DNA of 64,000 nucleotides from Meghimatium bilineatum (taxonomy: Eukaryota > Mollusca > Gastropoda > Stylommatophora > Philomycidae). Position numbers and translations under genes: made by a program. The stretch spans positions 49,643,832 to 49,707,831 of the forward strand of contig CM067298.1 of the NCBI GenBank assembly GCA_034231615.1. Direction: 5' to 3'. Positions 23,516 through 35,165 of the stretch are shown piece by piece. Numbering within the stretch: the stretch's first letter is position 1; every line of letters starts with the position of its first letter. Below the pieces are notes generated by a model that worked only from the letters and a program-made list of their open reading frames with translations, did not search any database and was not told the origin of the DNA.

Positions 23516-24815
23516 CTGGACTCAAAAACAATAATTATAATAAAGTCTAATTGGTTATTCTCATTTACCATTAATTTTGACTGCGTTTAAATAATCCAAC
23601 TTCAAAAATACGCTGCAATCAACTCAACCTGTTCAGCTCGCATATTTTCAACTTACGTGTACATAATATTTTCTCAAATGGTATATTCACAAAATTACTG
23701 GGTCGTGGTATTATTTTTTCGATTGTGGGGGTGTGGGTATCGTGGATTTATACGGGTAAAAAGTATAGTGTTGCTTTTTATATTTCAAGAAATGGCGTAA
23801 GAAATCGATAAGAAACTAAGGACAGATAAGGTAAACACTGACAACTTGAGAGTGACTGGGAATGCTAGCAGATGTACCATCATTGCAAATGGATCAATAA
23901 ATCTGACAGTAGAATGATTTACTAGGTTGCCCAGAGGTATATGACGCGGTCTTTGTTGGACGTGATGATCAATGGATACTGCCACACTAGAATGTCTCCT
24001 TTGGGGATTAAACATGCATCTATTAACCCCAGAAGACAGTTTTGCTATTGAAATGACAAACAGTATATGATTTCAGATGTAACCTTAGTTACTCAACTGA
24101 TGATGATCTTTACTTTTGTCAGAGCAGCTATAGACTGACAAGATTCGCCTACACACATTTAAAGAGATTATTTCAGCATCATCACCATCGTAGGCCGATA
24201 CTGTTCATCCCAGATGTGTTTTCATTAGGCAGAACATGGTTGAGGAGAATACATTCGGAGTTTCACATCTCGAAAGCCAACTCTAACACGCGAAGTCATT
24301 TCTACTGTCTGCATGGCTTTCTTGGAAACGATCGATTGTGTATGCACGTGCCCTGGGTAACGGTCATCTATATACATAAGGTCATACTACAATAGCATAA
24401 ATCTGGCAGTTTTCATAGAATCATAGCCAGAATGTTCTGTTCTTGAATTAGTTTTTTCCCCACTAATATACATGGGAGATGTATTAGCGTCGTGTATTCC
24501 ATGTTATTTTCCATATGGTCCTGATGTCGTCATCAAACCTGCCGAAAAAAAGGTGATGTTGTGATTGTGTGGTGCACCGACCTTTATCTCCAGGAAGGCC
24601 ATCGACAATTCTGATGATTGTTCTACAGGAAAAGGCTCTAGTGTTGAAATCTTCTGAGGTAGTTTGTGATACTGTCAAGGATCTCATATCCCATACACGA
24701 CTTCCTCTTTCTGTCTTAACCTCTGGATCCCTAAGTAGGCTTACTGCTTGGGAAACATGACTTCTACATGATTCTTAACATACAGATAGAGGAAAACTCC
24801 GGGTCCCCTATTGTT
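23516..24815. other. Intron 2 sequence, nothing confidently recognised
   Basis: Several short frames (23785-24015 minus, 24484-24760 both strands) look like decayed coding sequence but I could not name a family. No repeat pair noticed. Confidence 0.4.
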
Positions 24816-24819
24816 TCGT

Positions 24820-26465
24820 CTTGCTCTTGTCACATTCAAAATATATCTACTTGCTTGGATACATATTCATACAACTGATATATGATATTCATTGGTACCA
24901 GAAGGATATCAACCATACCTTACACACATTTATTTGCTTCTATTCATCATCTGACTGCCTTCACTTATTGTCTTTTTCCGTTGGATGTCTGCTCTTTGAT
25001 AACCTCGATTTCTCAATCCGACGGCCATAAACCTCTCTCTATCTAAATTCAGACGTGAAATACTACCGGTCTGGCCGAACTGGTCTTTAACCTTCTCTTT
25101 TGAGTTCAAAGGACAGTTCTTCAAAGAGATCAGTGGCGTAGTCATGGTACTAAAATGGAACTCAGTTATGTGTGCATTTCATGTGTCATATAGAGCTGGG
25201 GTCGGCAACCTATGGCACGTGTGCCACACTTGACACGCCAAGCAATTTCAAATCGCACGCTGATTCATCACGTTTCCTGTATAAAGTTGATTATAAATCG
25301 ATTAGCGTGGTTTCCTCGCTCATTTCGGCACTCCCCTAACGCCTGAACATTCAGAAAATTGTGTCAAACTCAAAGTGACAAAGTATGTTGTCGATATTGA
25401 GCAACTGGACAAGACCATGCAAAGGCAAGGCTCCCATTAATAATAAAAAAAGTTTGTTTTTAAAAATCTTTCAAGAAACTCTATTTCTTTTAATGTTGTT
25501 TACAACATTACATATTATTGAATATCAATATATTAATTAATTAAAATATAAAAATAAAATATATGGTAAAAAAAAGAATATTGGCCTCGACTTGTATAAA
25601 ATGAATAATTTGAAACCTTAAGTTGGCACACAGTTAACAAAAGGTTGCTGACCACTGATCTAGAGTAACCGATATATAAGAGCTATCCAGTTCCCTTCAA
25701 CAGATGATAAGATACATAGATGATGTCATTGGTATCACTGATGCATCTGTAGCGAACTTGACCCGATTCAGGAACTTTATCAAGTTCTTTCATCCAGCAA
25801 TCGAATATACTTGATCTATATCTACCGTTTCTTTGAACTTCCTCACTGTTACCTTTGACTTTTCTGGATGCTACACATCGGTTGCAATTATAAAGCTATT
25901 GATGGCGACAGTTATCGATTATTTACATGTACACTTTCATTAGCATGCTGTCTGCTCCCATGTTCTACCCTTCGTCGGCATATCCGTCTGTAAATATGAT
26001 GGGGTTTCCTACAACAATTTCAGGCTATGTTGGATTTTTTCCGACAGCCCCTCTATCCTGAATCCACTCTTACTTCTGCCATACGCAAAGTGCAGCGGAA
26101 AATTTCTCGCAAGGTGACATCTCGCCTCTCAGCTGAATATTTAATTAGACCGTGTAGCTCATAACATATCACCGTCTTAGTCGAGCTGCTCGACACATCA
26201 TGTTCAGATATTGAACCATTCTTATATCGGAACCGGTGACCCATCAGGTATACAGGAATTCACGCTTGGGAGTGTATAGACACGACAACATCCTGCAGGA
26301 CCTTCCTGTCCATAGCCGTCCTTAAGTAGGCACAGGTAGAAATAGAGTCACTGCACCTTGCGGTAGGCCATGCAAAACCTGAACTTGGTGTGATACAAAC
26401 GAAAATATTGCCCTTCGCTAAGGTTACCTTTACCATCAATGATAAATTCACATGTTTTTCTTGGA
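24820..26465 (+). pseudogene. Penelope-like element relic, split by a hAT insertion
   Basis: Before the insertion the frames give SVGCLLFDNLDFS (cf. NVCSLYTSIPHSGG) and LAELVFNLL...FKEISGVVM, the stretch leading to the Penelope RT motif GVAMGTKMGP. After it come IRYIDDVIGITDAS (catalytic YIDD) and SLNFLTVTFD near 25840, then the Cys-rich linker of the GIY-YIG domain near 26340-26465. Frameshifts abound, and the region just after the GVAMG motif is missing, so a deletion accompanied or preceded the insertion. Confidence 0.7.
25196..25657. mobile_element. Non-autonomous hAT element with 8-bp target duplication
   Basis: 462 bp. Ends are inverted: CTGGGGTCGGCAACCT on the left, AGGTTGCTGACCACTG on the right (typical hAT termini C.G.GGTCNGCAACC). 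Flanks are ATATAGAG (25188-25195) and ATCTAGAG (25658-25665), an 8-bp duplication with one mismatch, the length hAT transposases make. The interior has no transposase frame. It sits inside the Penelope relic. Confidence 0.82.
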
Positions 26466-26490
26466 ATGTACGAGGGAGCCGCGTAGATAA

Positions 26491-26755
26491 GGGAGCCTCG
26501 TAGCGCAGTGATTAACGCACTGACTTCGCATATGAGTGGTCCTGGGCTCATTCCCCAGTTTATGCGGAAATGTTTTACAGATCGCAATGACTCCCGGATC
26601 GACCGAGCCTTAAATGGGTACTGGATTAATCCAAAAAGGTAAAGACTCCAAGGGAGATGGCTACTTCCCTCATTTGCAGAGCCATTGACATGAGAGAACG
26701 CTAACACCTCACACCCTTACGGCATTAATAAATCCTATTGGTTACTTTACTTACT
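26491..26755 (+). mobile_element. tRNA-derived SINE
   Basis: The head GGAGCCTCGTAGCGCAGTGATTAACGC has a good A box (TAGCGCAGTGATTAACGC). A B-box-like GTCCTGGGCTCATTCCC follows at about 26540. A body of about 190 bp ends near TTACTTTACTTACTA. GGAATG flanks it on both sides (26463 and 26757), a possible short target duplication. Inserted at the end of the Penelope relic. Confidence 0.6.
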
Positions 26756-26916
26756 AGGAATGCCATATAAGCATTCCTTTGTAAACGGTGCTATCTTACA
26801 TACATTGTGAAAACTAATCAGTGACTTAGGAACCGTTATTGTCTTTGATATTCTGGGGAAAAAGATGTATGTGGTCTCACATTTCAACGATCACAACGGT
26901 TCTATTTGGAATTCGT

Positions 26917-26940
26917 ACCCCACCCCACCCCACCCCTCCC
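26917..26940. repeat. (CCCCA)n short tract
   Basis: Four to five CCCCA units in plus-strand order; simple repeat. Confidence 0.9.
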
Positions 26941-27446
26941 AAATCATGAGTTTATTAATTTGAGTATTTCCCTTGCCAAAGCTTAGAAAATGCTGTTTAT
27001 CAAATATTCATTTAGCTATTAATGTTGTATGGTTAGTCTTAGGGTTTGGGTTAGGAGAGTTTTTGTTTTACATAGTTAAACCTACATACATTTATATTAA
27101 ATGTGATAAATTATAAACATAAACTGACAAACAATGCCAAAGGAAATAATCCCATGGAGAATAACCATCACAACCATAGGAGGACATTTAATATCACGGT
27201 AAAAGGTATCCACTCCTGTACATCTAACCACATGAGCCTTTTCGACATAGGAACCGCTGTCATACAATGGGCACTCTTCAATCCTATCGTATTAAATGTC
27301 TCATTAATTTATCTAGTATTTTAAATTTTAATTTGTGCTTTTGACTTGTTAATCATATTTCTCATAACTGTTTCTACTTTTAAAATAACGATATACTTCT
27401 ATAAGATTTAGTTTATATTTAAGTTGTGTGTTACTTTTATATCCAC
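26941..27446. other. Intron 2 sequence, nothing recognised
   Basis: AT-rich. One 73-codon plus-strand frame (27103-27324) has no recognised homology. Confidence 0.45.
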
Positions 27447-27459
27447 ATATTTCTCTTAT

Positions 27460-27740
27460 TTTTCTTCTTCTGCGTTCATTCTCAAACTCCTGCAGATTAG
27501 CAGAATGTAGTCCGGAGAACGGAATGCGTTGTGTCATGGTTTACAGCATTGCTGCGATATTTGCGTCTTTTGGCCTGACACATCCGACTTCAGCATGGCT
27601 TTGGGTCACTTACCCTATATGAGATTGGGCAGCCAACTCCATCCCATAACCTCCTTAGTCGCCTTTTACGACATTAATGGAAGGTAAACATTGTTGCTAT
27701 TCTTTGCTCCCCTTTCGTATCCCGGCAACAAACAGGCACT
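27460..27740 (-). mobile_element. 280-bp SINE-like retroposon, full-length copy
   Basis: 281 bp, reverse complement of 49149-49428 with high similarity: CTCCTGCAGATTAGCAGAATG, GGAATGCGTTGTGTCATGG, CGCCTTTTACGACATTAATGG, CTATTCTTTGCTCCCCTTT. On its own strand it runs from a GC-rich head to a (GAA)n tail. Flanks ATATTTCTCTTAT (27447-27459) and ATATTTATCTTAT (27741-27753) form a 13-bp target duplication with one mismatch, so it moved by reverse transcription. The head has no clear tRNA A/B boxes. Confidence 0.85.
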
Positions 27741-27753
27741 ATATTTATCTTAT

Positions 27754-28759
27754 GATAACATATATGTCTACACAATTTTCACCAATGTAGTTTGTTTTGT
27801 TTATTCTAATTCCAGTTTTTGTGATCCTTCTTATCTTTATTGATACCAGCGCGCAGGACTTGCACCAGCCCTCTACGAGAAGTACTTTCTGTTGTGCAGT
27901 AGTCATATTCCTATTATACATTACCGGGGGCTACGGACTGACAATGTAGCGAGAAACACCCAGTTCACATAGACATGATCGTGCTTCTTTCCAATAGGTC
28001 ACCATATTCAATTCAGATGGGTTCCAATTTCTAATTCTTTACCAAAGCACGGTCTGACTAAACCAATGGTGAACAAACTGCGATCCACATGCAAAGTTCA
28101 GATCTCCATGCCATTTTGTTTTGCCTGCTAGGCTTATGTATAAACACTATATGTACCGAACCCAGATCTTTGAAGAAACTCATTTGAGCTGCAAATGTAA
28201 AAGAAAAAAAAAATATTTTGGCCACATTTCACAGAAAAAAAGATCAATTATTGATGCCAAAAGATTGCACATCACTGAACACAAAGTTGCTGTCTCCTTT
28301 CAGTCTTTATGACAGCCAAATTTGATGTCTTCTTTCTATCTTCTTTACTAGGTCAATGATGGCAAATCTACGTTTTGAGAAGGGGGTAAGTGGGGCAGAG
28401 TGAGCATATATGGTGCAGGTGGGGGGATTATATTTTATGTCAACACGTGTAGTGCAATTTCAGACCTTGTTTCCGTCTGTTTGACTAAACTTAAGTTTTA
28501 TACCCGTATCATCTCAAAGTGGTGTCTCGTTTCATATGTTTGAGTAAGTGAGGGTATTGTTTCCATTGCGTATGTTTGCCTATGCCAATATGTTGCCTCT
28601 TTCCTTCTGTTTGACTAGCTCAAAGTGCTTTGTAAAGACATTTTCTAATGCAAAAAAATGTAATAACAAGATCAATTGGAGAACATAAATAATAAAGATC
28701 ACAAATTTTAACTATGATTACAGAAATATTAAACAGCAGAACACACCATTTCAACTCAC
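27754..28759. other. Intron 2 sequence, nothing confidently recognised
   Basis: Includes loosely repeated phrases around TGTTTGACTAA / TGTTTGAGTAA / TGTTTGACTAG (28480-28620). No identifiable coding sequence. Confidence 0.4.
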
Positions 28760-29013
28760 TTCTAATATCTCCAGATTACCAAGTCCTGCAGTACTATTGT
28801 CCTCTCGCCCCATGCACGTTATTGGGCGCAATGGGTGTTCCTCTTCTATAGAACCGTTAACTTTCATTGTGATCATTTTCTGCACAGCTGTGTGATTTAC
28901 CATGCGGATAATTGTGACACTAAGATTGACACGTTGGGCATAGATATTCATAAATCCCAGACAAGCTATTATGCACAGGCTCATACGACAAGAGCAAAGT
29001 AAAGAAGTCTTGG
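28760..29013 (-). CDS. SLC17A5-like: SLC17 transporter exon 2 (TM1 and luminal loop)
   Basis: 254-nt exon with acceptor CTCTTCAACGCAG (29014-29016) and donor TTAGAA|GTGAGT (28759). With the G of exon 1 it makes an alanine, then reads KTSLLCSCRMSLCIIACLGF, MNIYAQRVNLSVTIIRMVN. C(S)xRY...GF...YA.RVNLSVAIV.M is the first SLC17 transmembrane helix. The remaining ~45 residues are a hydrophilic luminal loop with N-glycosylation sequons NHT, NGS and NST and two cysteines, as in sialin. Phase 0 at the end. Confidence 0.94.
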
Positions 29014-31485
29014 CTGCGTTGAAGAGAAATGGAGAAAGTATTTACACTTATATGTGTGAGCATGTATATATAAATATACAACTAAACCTCATGAAGTTCA
29101 TCATGAAGTAGTCCTACTAATACATGTTTATTAATGTGAAAGTTATGTTTTCCATGTGATTGACAGTACACGCACATAACAATATACTACAGCCATGCTG
29201 AGAGTCTCAACTATATCATTTCTGCCTCATTAAGACACGCAACATCAGATGATGTGATAAAATACCAGATAGAGAAATGTTGATGAGAAACAAATCTGTG
29301 AGCATATACAAAATTGATGTAAGCACAGGAAAGTTGGAATGCTATTGAATGTGGATGAAAGATTTCGATCTTTCAAAAATGTTGTACGGGGAATGATATA
29401 TTGGCTTCTCTAAAATCTGAGAACAGAAGATGCGCTTTAAATGAACGATGAAGATAACATTGATGGCTTATTTCAAGGTTATCACAGGACATGTAACACT
29501 GGCGTTACAGACGCATGATTGGTGCAGCTGTTGGAGACAATTTCCCACTTTTTGCTGTTAAACAAAAACGTGCTTCAGAATGGCAAATGATGTTCAATAC
29601 CTCACAGATTCCACCCAGGTATTTTCAGTACGGTAAAATCCAGTTTCATGTATGACTCTGTGACTCATTAATCACAGTTGGACAAACGTTAGTCATCATC
29701 ATCATCTTTATTTTCACTCCAGTTAATTTCAAACGGTTTTTGTCGACTAAGACAGACAAACAACAAAACGTATAAAACCATACATAAATGCAGAAAGTAT
29801 ACACTGATTATCTTAGTAAATAATGCAACATTTGTACATGTGTATCACTGGCTCGACTTCAATTATAATTGATCTCTTTAAAGATATATCGCTCATTAGG
29901 ATTACTGGTCTGTTTTCAGATAAGTAGTTTTCTTCTAATGACTTTGCCCATTACATGTGAATATGTAGTAAGTGGATCTTCACCAGGTTGAGTTGTATTG
30001 ATGCAGATTTCTCTTGTTCGACCACATTTATATCTCATCCGTAATGTTTGACCCTATTAGATTTTAAACATCAGGGCCAGTCACAACCCTCCCCACCTCT
30101 CCCGTGGAATTAAGCAGTAGGAATAACAGAGGTACTGTGGAAACTGGGCGATGACATATTCCCTTAAATAATTGCACAAAATAAACAAACATATTTAATC
30201 TATGTGCTATGAGATTGTCAGAGATAGAAAAATGGCATCTCTCAATTTCTATAAATAATATAAACACATTCTAGAAGAAAATCTGGTATTCACCGCTGAA
30301 TTATGTTTGCTTTTTAAAATTAAGAAGCGGTATCACATCACCGATAACTTTCAAATACGTTCTGTTTTAAGAAGCCTCGGTCATTCCTAGATGTATCCTC
30401 GCAAATATCATGTTGCTATATATGGGATCTTCTCATATTTCCGAGAACATGAAATATCGTGTCTGTCCCTTTATTATCAACGTTTGTGTTCTTTGCTTAG
30501 CAGCCTGGATTTGGCGATAGTAGTAGACACTTTCTGTCGTTCCAAAAAAATAGTATTATTGTTAGGGTATAGGAAATATAACGTTCAAGTCATGTCGATG
30601 ATGGATGTGACTCACAGGTCCAATCTGGACAACAATGAGTCTTCCATAGTATGTTCAAGCATGGTTTTCACAAATAGATCTATTATAAGAATTATAAGTC
30701 ATGCCTTTTGGATCATGTTTTAGATTATTTCCGTTGTTTTGGTTGATCAGCGTTGGCAGACCACATCAGAGCAATACACAGTATATAAATAGTGACCAAT
30801 AAAAATCTAGCAATAATTAAAAAATATCACTTAATAAGGCCGATTCTGAGTTGTTTTGATTATTCTGCTGTGAGGTATTATTTGGCGATTGTTCGCGGTA
30901 CAAGGTATCACAAACCCTCTTGTACCATCAGATGCTGTTGTCTGTTGTCTTATTAGTGCAACTTCTTAACTAACGGCAATCACTTTCTCCTTTGTCATTA
31001 TACCATTCCGGATATTTCCCTCCATGCAACAATATACGTGACAGCCTATTCCCATGATTCCGTAACAATGTATCTGTCATGCTTATCGCATTTGCACACC
31101 AATTTGTACCGAAGTAGAGGTCGAGTCTGAAATATCTCCCAAGCTTTCAATTTTCCATAATATAGATGTTTCAGCCTTCTGCCATTTTAAATCTTCCTAG
31201 TGTGTCCCAGCTATATGAGTTGGCGCAGGCTGAGCATACAAAATACGGTGGTATTTTCATAGTATTCTCAATACATCAGTGTTAGTGACATTGTCTTGTA
31301 ACATAACACCGATAATTGAATAATTATATAATAATTACATTTATACTTATTATTATAATTATATATAATTTTAATTATAGTAGACACCACATATGAAAGC
31401 TATTTAGTTGCCACTCCTATCGCATATGGGATGTTCACTTTTCATTGTAGTAGAGGAGGATGCTGAGGTCCTGTAATATAGACCT
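29014..31485. other. Intron 1 sequence; hairpin repeat at ~30770-30900
   Basis: No gene recognised. The segment 30770-30900 folds on itself (AATAGTGACCAATAAAAATC against GATTATT...TATTTGGCGATT) and resembles the palindromic repeat at 2385-2655. An open frame at 30391-30723 has no recognisable homology. Confidence 0.4.
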
Positions 31486-31489
31486 TTAG

Positions 31490-32140
31490 TTGTTATTGTA
31501 TATGTAAAGTGGTTAATAATCTTCAGCTCGTCACCACCGCTGACGATTTGTGGCTGCTTGATTGCATGCTGCGTCATAATCTCAGTCCTCGTTTTGCTGA
31601 TTGTTTGTCGTAACTCATGGCAGACATCAGAAAAGACAACTATTCGGTGTTGCAGATTCTCTTTTATGTGTGTCGTAATTTCAGCATCATCTGCAAAGAG
31701 TAATTATCTTAATAGGACCTTCTTCACAGTTTTTTTTCTTTAAAAGATTAGGCACTGTAGAGACTACCATCTGTACGAGAATGGAAGAGTATTTCACCCT
31801 CCTGGTCCACTTGAAGTCAAGATCCTCAATTCTAACATCCCTTCATATCCACAAATTGTGATCTCAATAGCAAACAATAGTGTATTCTTAACAGCAAAGG
31901 TCACTCCATGTTGCTGAGTTTCATCTTTCCCTCTGCCCTTCCAGAAGAAGGTATAATTCCCTTCTCAATGTAATACATCTGCAAGGAAACATGTCTCCCG
32001 CAGGCCAACAATGTATGTTAAGATGTTTGAATTCAGAATCGCTAACGTAAATGTAACTAATGTCTGTGGAATGTCCTGGACACATCTTTCGGACATTCCA
32101 GGTCCCACGTCGATGACTGCGTTTTCTATATTTCATGCCA
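31490..32140 (-). pseudogene. LINE relic: endonuclease start fused to RT palm
   Basis: The minus strand starts with RRGTWNVRKMCPG (canonical endonuclease start GTWNVRTMCPG) and ELK(H)LNI. A shifted frame then gives EGNYTFFWKG, HGVTFAVKNTLL and LTSSGP, all endonuclease landmarks. Without the rest of the endonuclease or RT fingers it jumps to LLFADDAEITTHIKENLQ, the RT catalytic FADD and following helix. A large internal deletion produced this 650-bp remnant. Related to the RT at 58510-59240. Confidence 0.75.
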
Positions 32141-33012
32141 TTGTCTAGTAAAATTTCTGCATAGCCTATTTTTAAGATTTATACTATCTCCAAACACCCA
32201 TTGAGGCAGACAGATTGTGGAGGATCAACACCAGTTTATCTGTTGGCGGTCGAGCTTGAGGCGGGGGTTTGTTGATCAATGACACCGAAAGTGATTTGTA
32301 CCGTGATAGATAGGCATTATTGACTTTTGTCTACGCCGATCTACAGAGACATAACCCATAACTGCCATTTCCGATTAGATTCCGAGACCCATTCTGGTCC
32401 GGGGATGGAGTATACCTCTCCATGACACAATGCCTGAGATGGCATCTAGAGCCAATGTGAGTATTATGTAGCGCGGTATAGGATGTATATTTTTCAGGAG
32501 CAATAATTATATAACAATTAATCTGGAGCAATGTCATATAATAAATATTACTTCCAAGAAAAGGACCACTTGACTGATCTTTTCTGTGGTTTTCTTGAGG
32601 TATGTTTAAAAAAACCTAGAATTTTTAAAATTTTAATCTGTGTTTTATAGTTAAATTTGTTTATTTTCTATTTTAATTATTATTTATTGTTTATTTGTTG
32701 GTATTTTCTTGTTGTTTGTTATATCTTGTTGTTTATTTGTGGGAGTTGTTGCTACCTGTCTAAATTTTAACAGAATTACCACCCCTCATGTTGTCCCGAG
32801 TTATATGACTCTATGGAGTTAGAACGCGTCTAAACTTAGTTCGCGACCAGGCTTCCCTTGCTGGTGTTATGATACATGCCTGAACCTGTTCTGAGGTTGA
32901 GCACTAGGTAAACCTTTCGCGAACAAGAGCTATTTTTATCGACGGAAGTTTTTATCCTGCTGTATCACTACGCCAGCTAGGTCTAGGGCGGCCAGTCGCG
33001 CAACGGTAACGC
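32141..33012. other. Intron 1 sequence, nothing recognised
   Basis: No coding homology. The GC-richer stretch 32810-33010 flanks the giant palindrome and has no visible counterpart on the other side. Confidence 0.45.
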
Positions 33013-33405
33013 GACATATTTTCCCATTTTTATATAGCAACAAGGTTGATATTACATATTTGCATATGACAAACTGTATATTTTTCACGTTTATAAAACT
33101 AAGCAAGCAGCTTTTCACACGGTTCCATATGAAGAACTTCATATTTAGCTCTCTTCACAACTAGGCAACCCGCCATTTAAACATTTTGTTATGGTCACAG
33201 ATATTGGGTGCTGCTTTTCGAGACTTACAAGACAAATTTTCCTATTTTTTTGTAACAACAGGGTCGTATTATATATATGCAAATGACAAACTGTATATTT
33301 TTGACGTTTTAAAACTAAACAAGCCGCTTTTAAAACGGTTCCGTGTGATAAACTTCATATTTAGCTCTTTTCACAACTAGGTAATCTACCTTTAACACAT
33401 TTGTT

Positions 33406-34705
33406 ATGGTCACAGATATTGGGTGGTGCTTTTCTAGACTTACAAGACAAATTTTCCTATTTTTATGTAACAACTGTGTTCATATTACATATTTGCATAT
33501 GAAAAACTTTATATTTTACGCTTTAAAACGAACCACGCCGCGTTTAAAACGGTGCCATGTGATAAACTTCATATTTAGCTCTTTTCACAACTAGGCAATC
33601 AGCCCTTTATACATTTTCTTATGGTCACAGATAGTGGGTGGTGGTTTTCTAGACTTAGAAGACAAATTTCCTAATTTTTTATGTAACGACAGGGTTCATA
33701 TTACATATATGCATATGACAAACTGTATATTTTTTCACGTTTTAAAACTAAGCATGCCGCTTTTAAAACGATTGCATTTGATAAACTTCATATTAGCTGT
33801 TTTCACATCTAGGCAAACCGTCTCCAACACATTTTGGTTATGATCACAGACATTATGTCGTAGTTTTCTAGACTTACAATGCAAATGTTCCTATTTTTAT
33901 GTAGCAACAGGGTTCATATTATATATTTGCATATGACAAACTGTATTTTTTTGACGTTTTAAAACAAAGGAAGCCGCGTTTAACACGGTTGCATGTGATA
34001 AACATCATATTTAGCTCTTTTCACAACTAGGTAATCTACCTTTAACACATTTGTTATGGTCACAGATATTGGGTGGTGCTTTTCTAGACTTACAAGACAA
34101 ATTTTCCTATTTTTATGTAACAACTGTGTTCATATTACATATTTGCATATGAAAAACTTTATATTTTACGCTTTAAAACGAACCACGCCGCGTTTAAAAC
34201 GGTGCCATGTGATAAACTTCATATTTAGCTCTTTTCACAACTAGGCAATCAGCCCTTTATACATTTTCTTATGGTCACAGATAGTGGGTGGTGGTTTTCT
34301 AGACTTAGAAGACAAATTTCCTAATTTTTTATGTAACGACAGGGTTCATATTACATATATGCATATGACAAACTGTATATTTTTTCACGTTTTAAAACTA
34401 AGCATGCCGCTTTTAAAACGATTGCATTTGATAAACTTCATATTAGCTGTTTTCACATCTAGGCAAACCGTCTCCAACACATTTTGGTTATGATCACAGA
34501 CATTATGTCGTAGTTTTCTAGACTTACAATGCAAATGTTCCTATTTTTATGTAGCAACAGGGTTCATATTATATATTTGCATATGACAAACTGTATTTTT
34601 TTGAAGTTTTAAAACAAAGGAAGCCGCTTTTAACACGGTTGCATGTGATAAACATCATATTTATCTATTATCACAGCTAGTCAACACGAATTTAACACAT
34701 TTGTT
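33406..34705 (+). repeat. Three-unit higher-order duplication (650 bp twice)
   Basis: The 650 bp from about 33380-34030 recurs at 34030-34680 virtually unchanged; identical open frames appear at 33406/34056 and 33634/34284, an exact offset of 650. Single differences appear near the end (GACGTTTT versus GAAGTTTT; CCGCGTTT versus CCGCTTTT). The right arm has only one copy of these three units. Confidence 0.92.
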
Positions 34706-35044
34706 ATGGTCACAGATATTTGGTGGTGGATTTCTAGACTTACAAGACACATTTTCCTATTTTTATGTAACAGTAGGGTTCATATTACATATTTGCATAT
34801 GACAAACTGTATATTGTTCACGATGTAGAGCTAATGAAAACGCGTTTAACACGGTTCCATATGATAAACTTCATATTTAGCTCTTTTCACAACTACGCAA
34901 AGGACCTTTAACACATATCTTATGAACACAGACGTTGTGTGGTGGTTTTATAGACTTACAAGATATATTTTTCTATTGTATGTAAAAGAGGATTCATTTT
35001 ACATATTTCTATATAGAATATGTCATTTTGATGTTCTAAAAAAA

Positions 35045-35165
35045 AAGAACCCGTAACATCACAACGGTTGGGAGTCGAGTACGGCACTCTATCTTGAAGA
35101 CCCGAATCACCTGTGTGGCATACTCGACTCCCACCCGTTGTATTGTTATAGGTTCTTTTTTTAGA
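35045..35165. repeat. Centre of the palindrome: hairpin unrelated to the units
   Basis: AACGGTTGGGAGTCGAGTA on the left and TACTCGACTCCCACCCGTTG on the right are complementary with one bulge. They are enclosed by GTTCTAAAAAAA...GAACC and its complement. The loop is about 50 bp, containing CTTGAAGACCCGAATCACC. It is GC-richer than the arms. Confidence 0.85.

Noticed and set aside
23785..24015. Possible retrotransposon gag or pol frame
   Set aside because: A 76-codon frame without a recognisable motif; no flanking LTRs or conserved residues.
26491..26565. A functional tRNA gene
   Set aside because: A and B boxes are visible, but a paired acceptor stem and anticodon arm are not, and the sequence continues into a SINE body.
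30391..30723. 110-codon plus-strand frame as a gene
   Set aside because: No homology, no splice or start context, and unbiased composition; probably chance.
33406..34493. Repeated 62- and 69-codon frames suggesting a duplicated small protein
   Set aside because: They recur because the DNA is a tandem array. Other units have the frame broken, and the complement is equally patterned.
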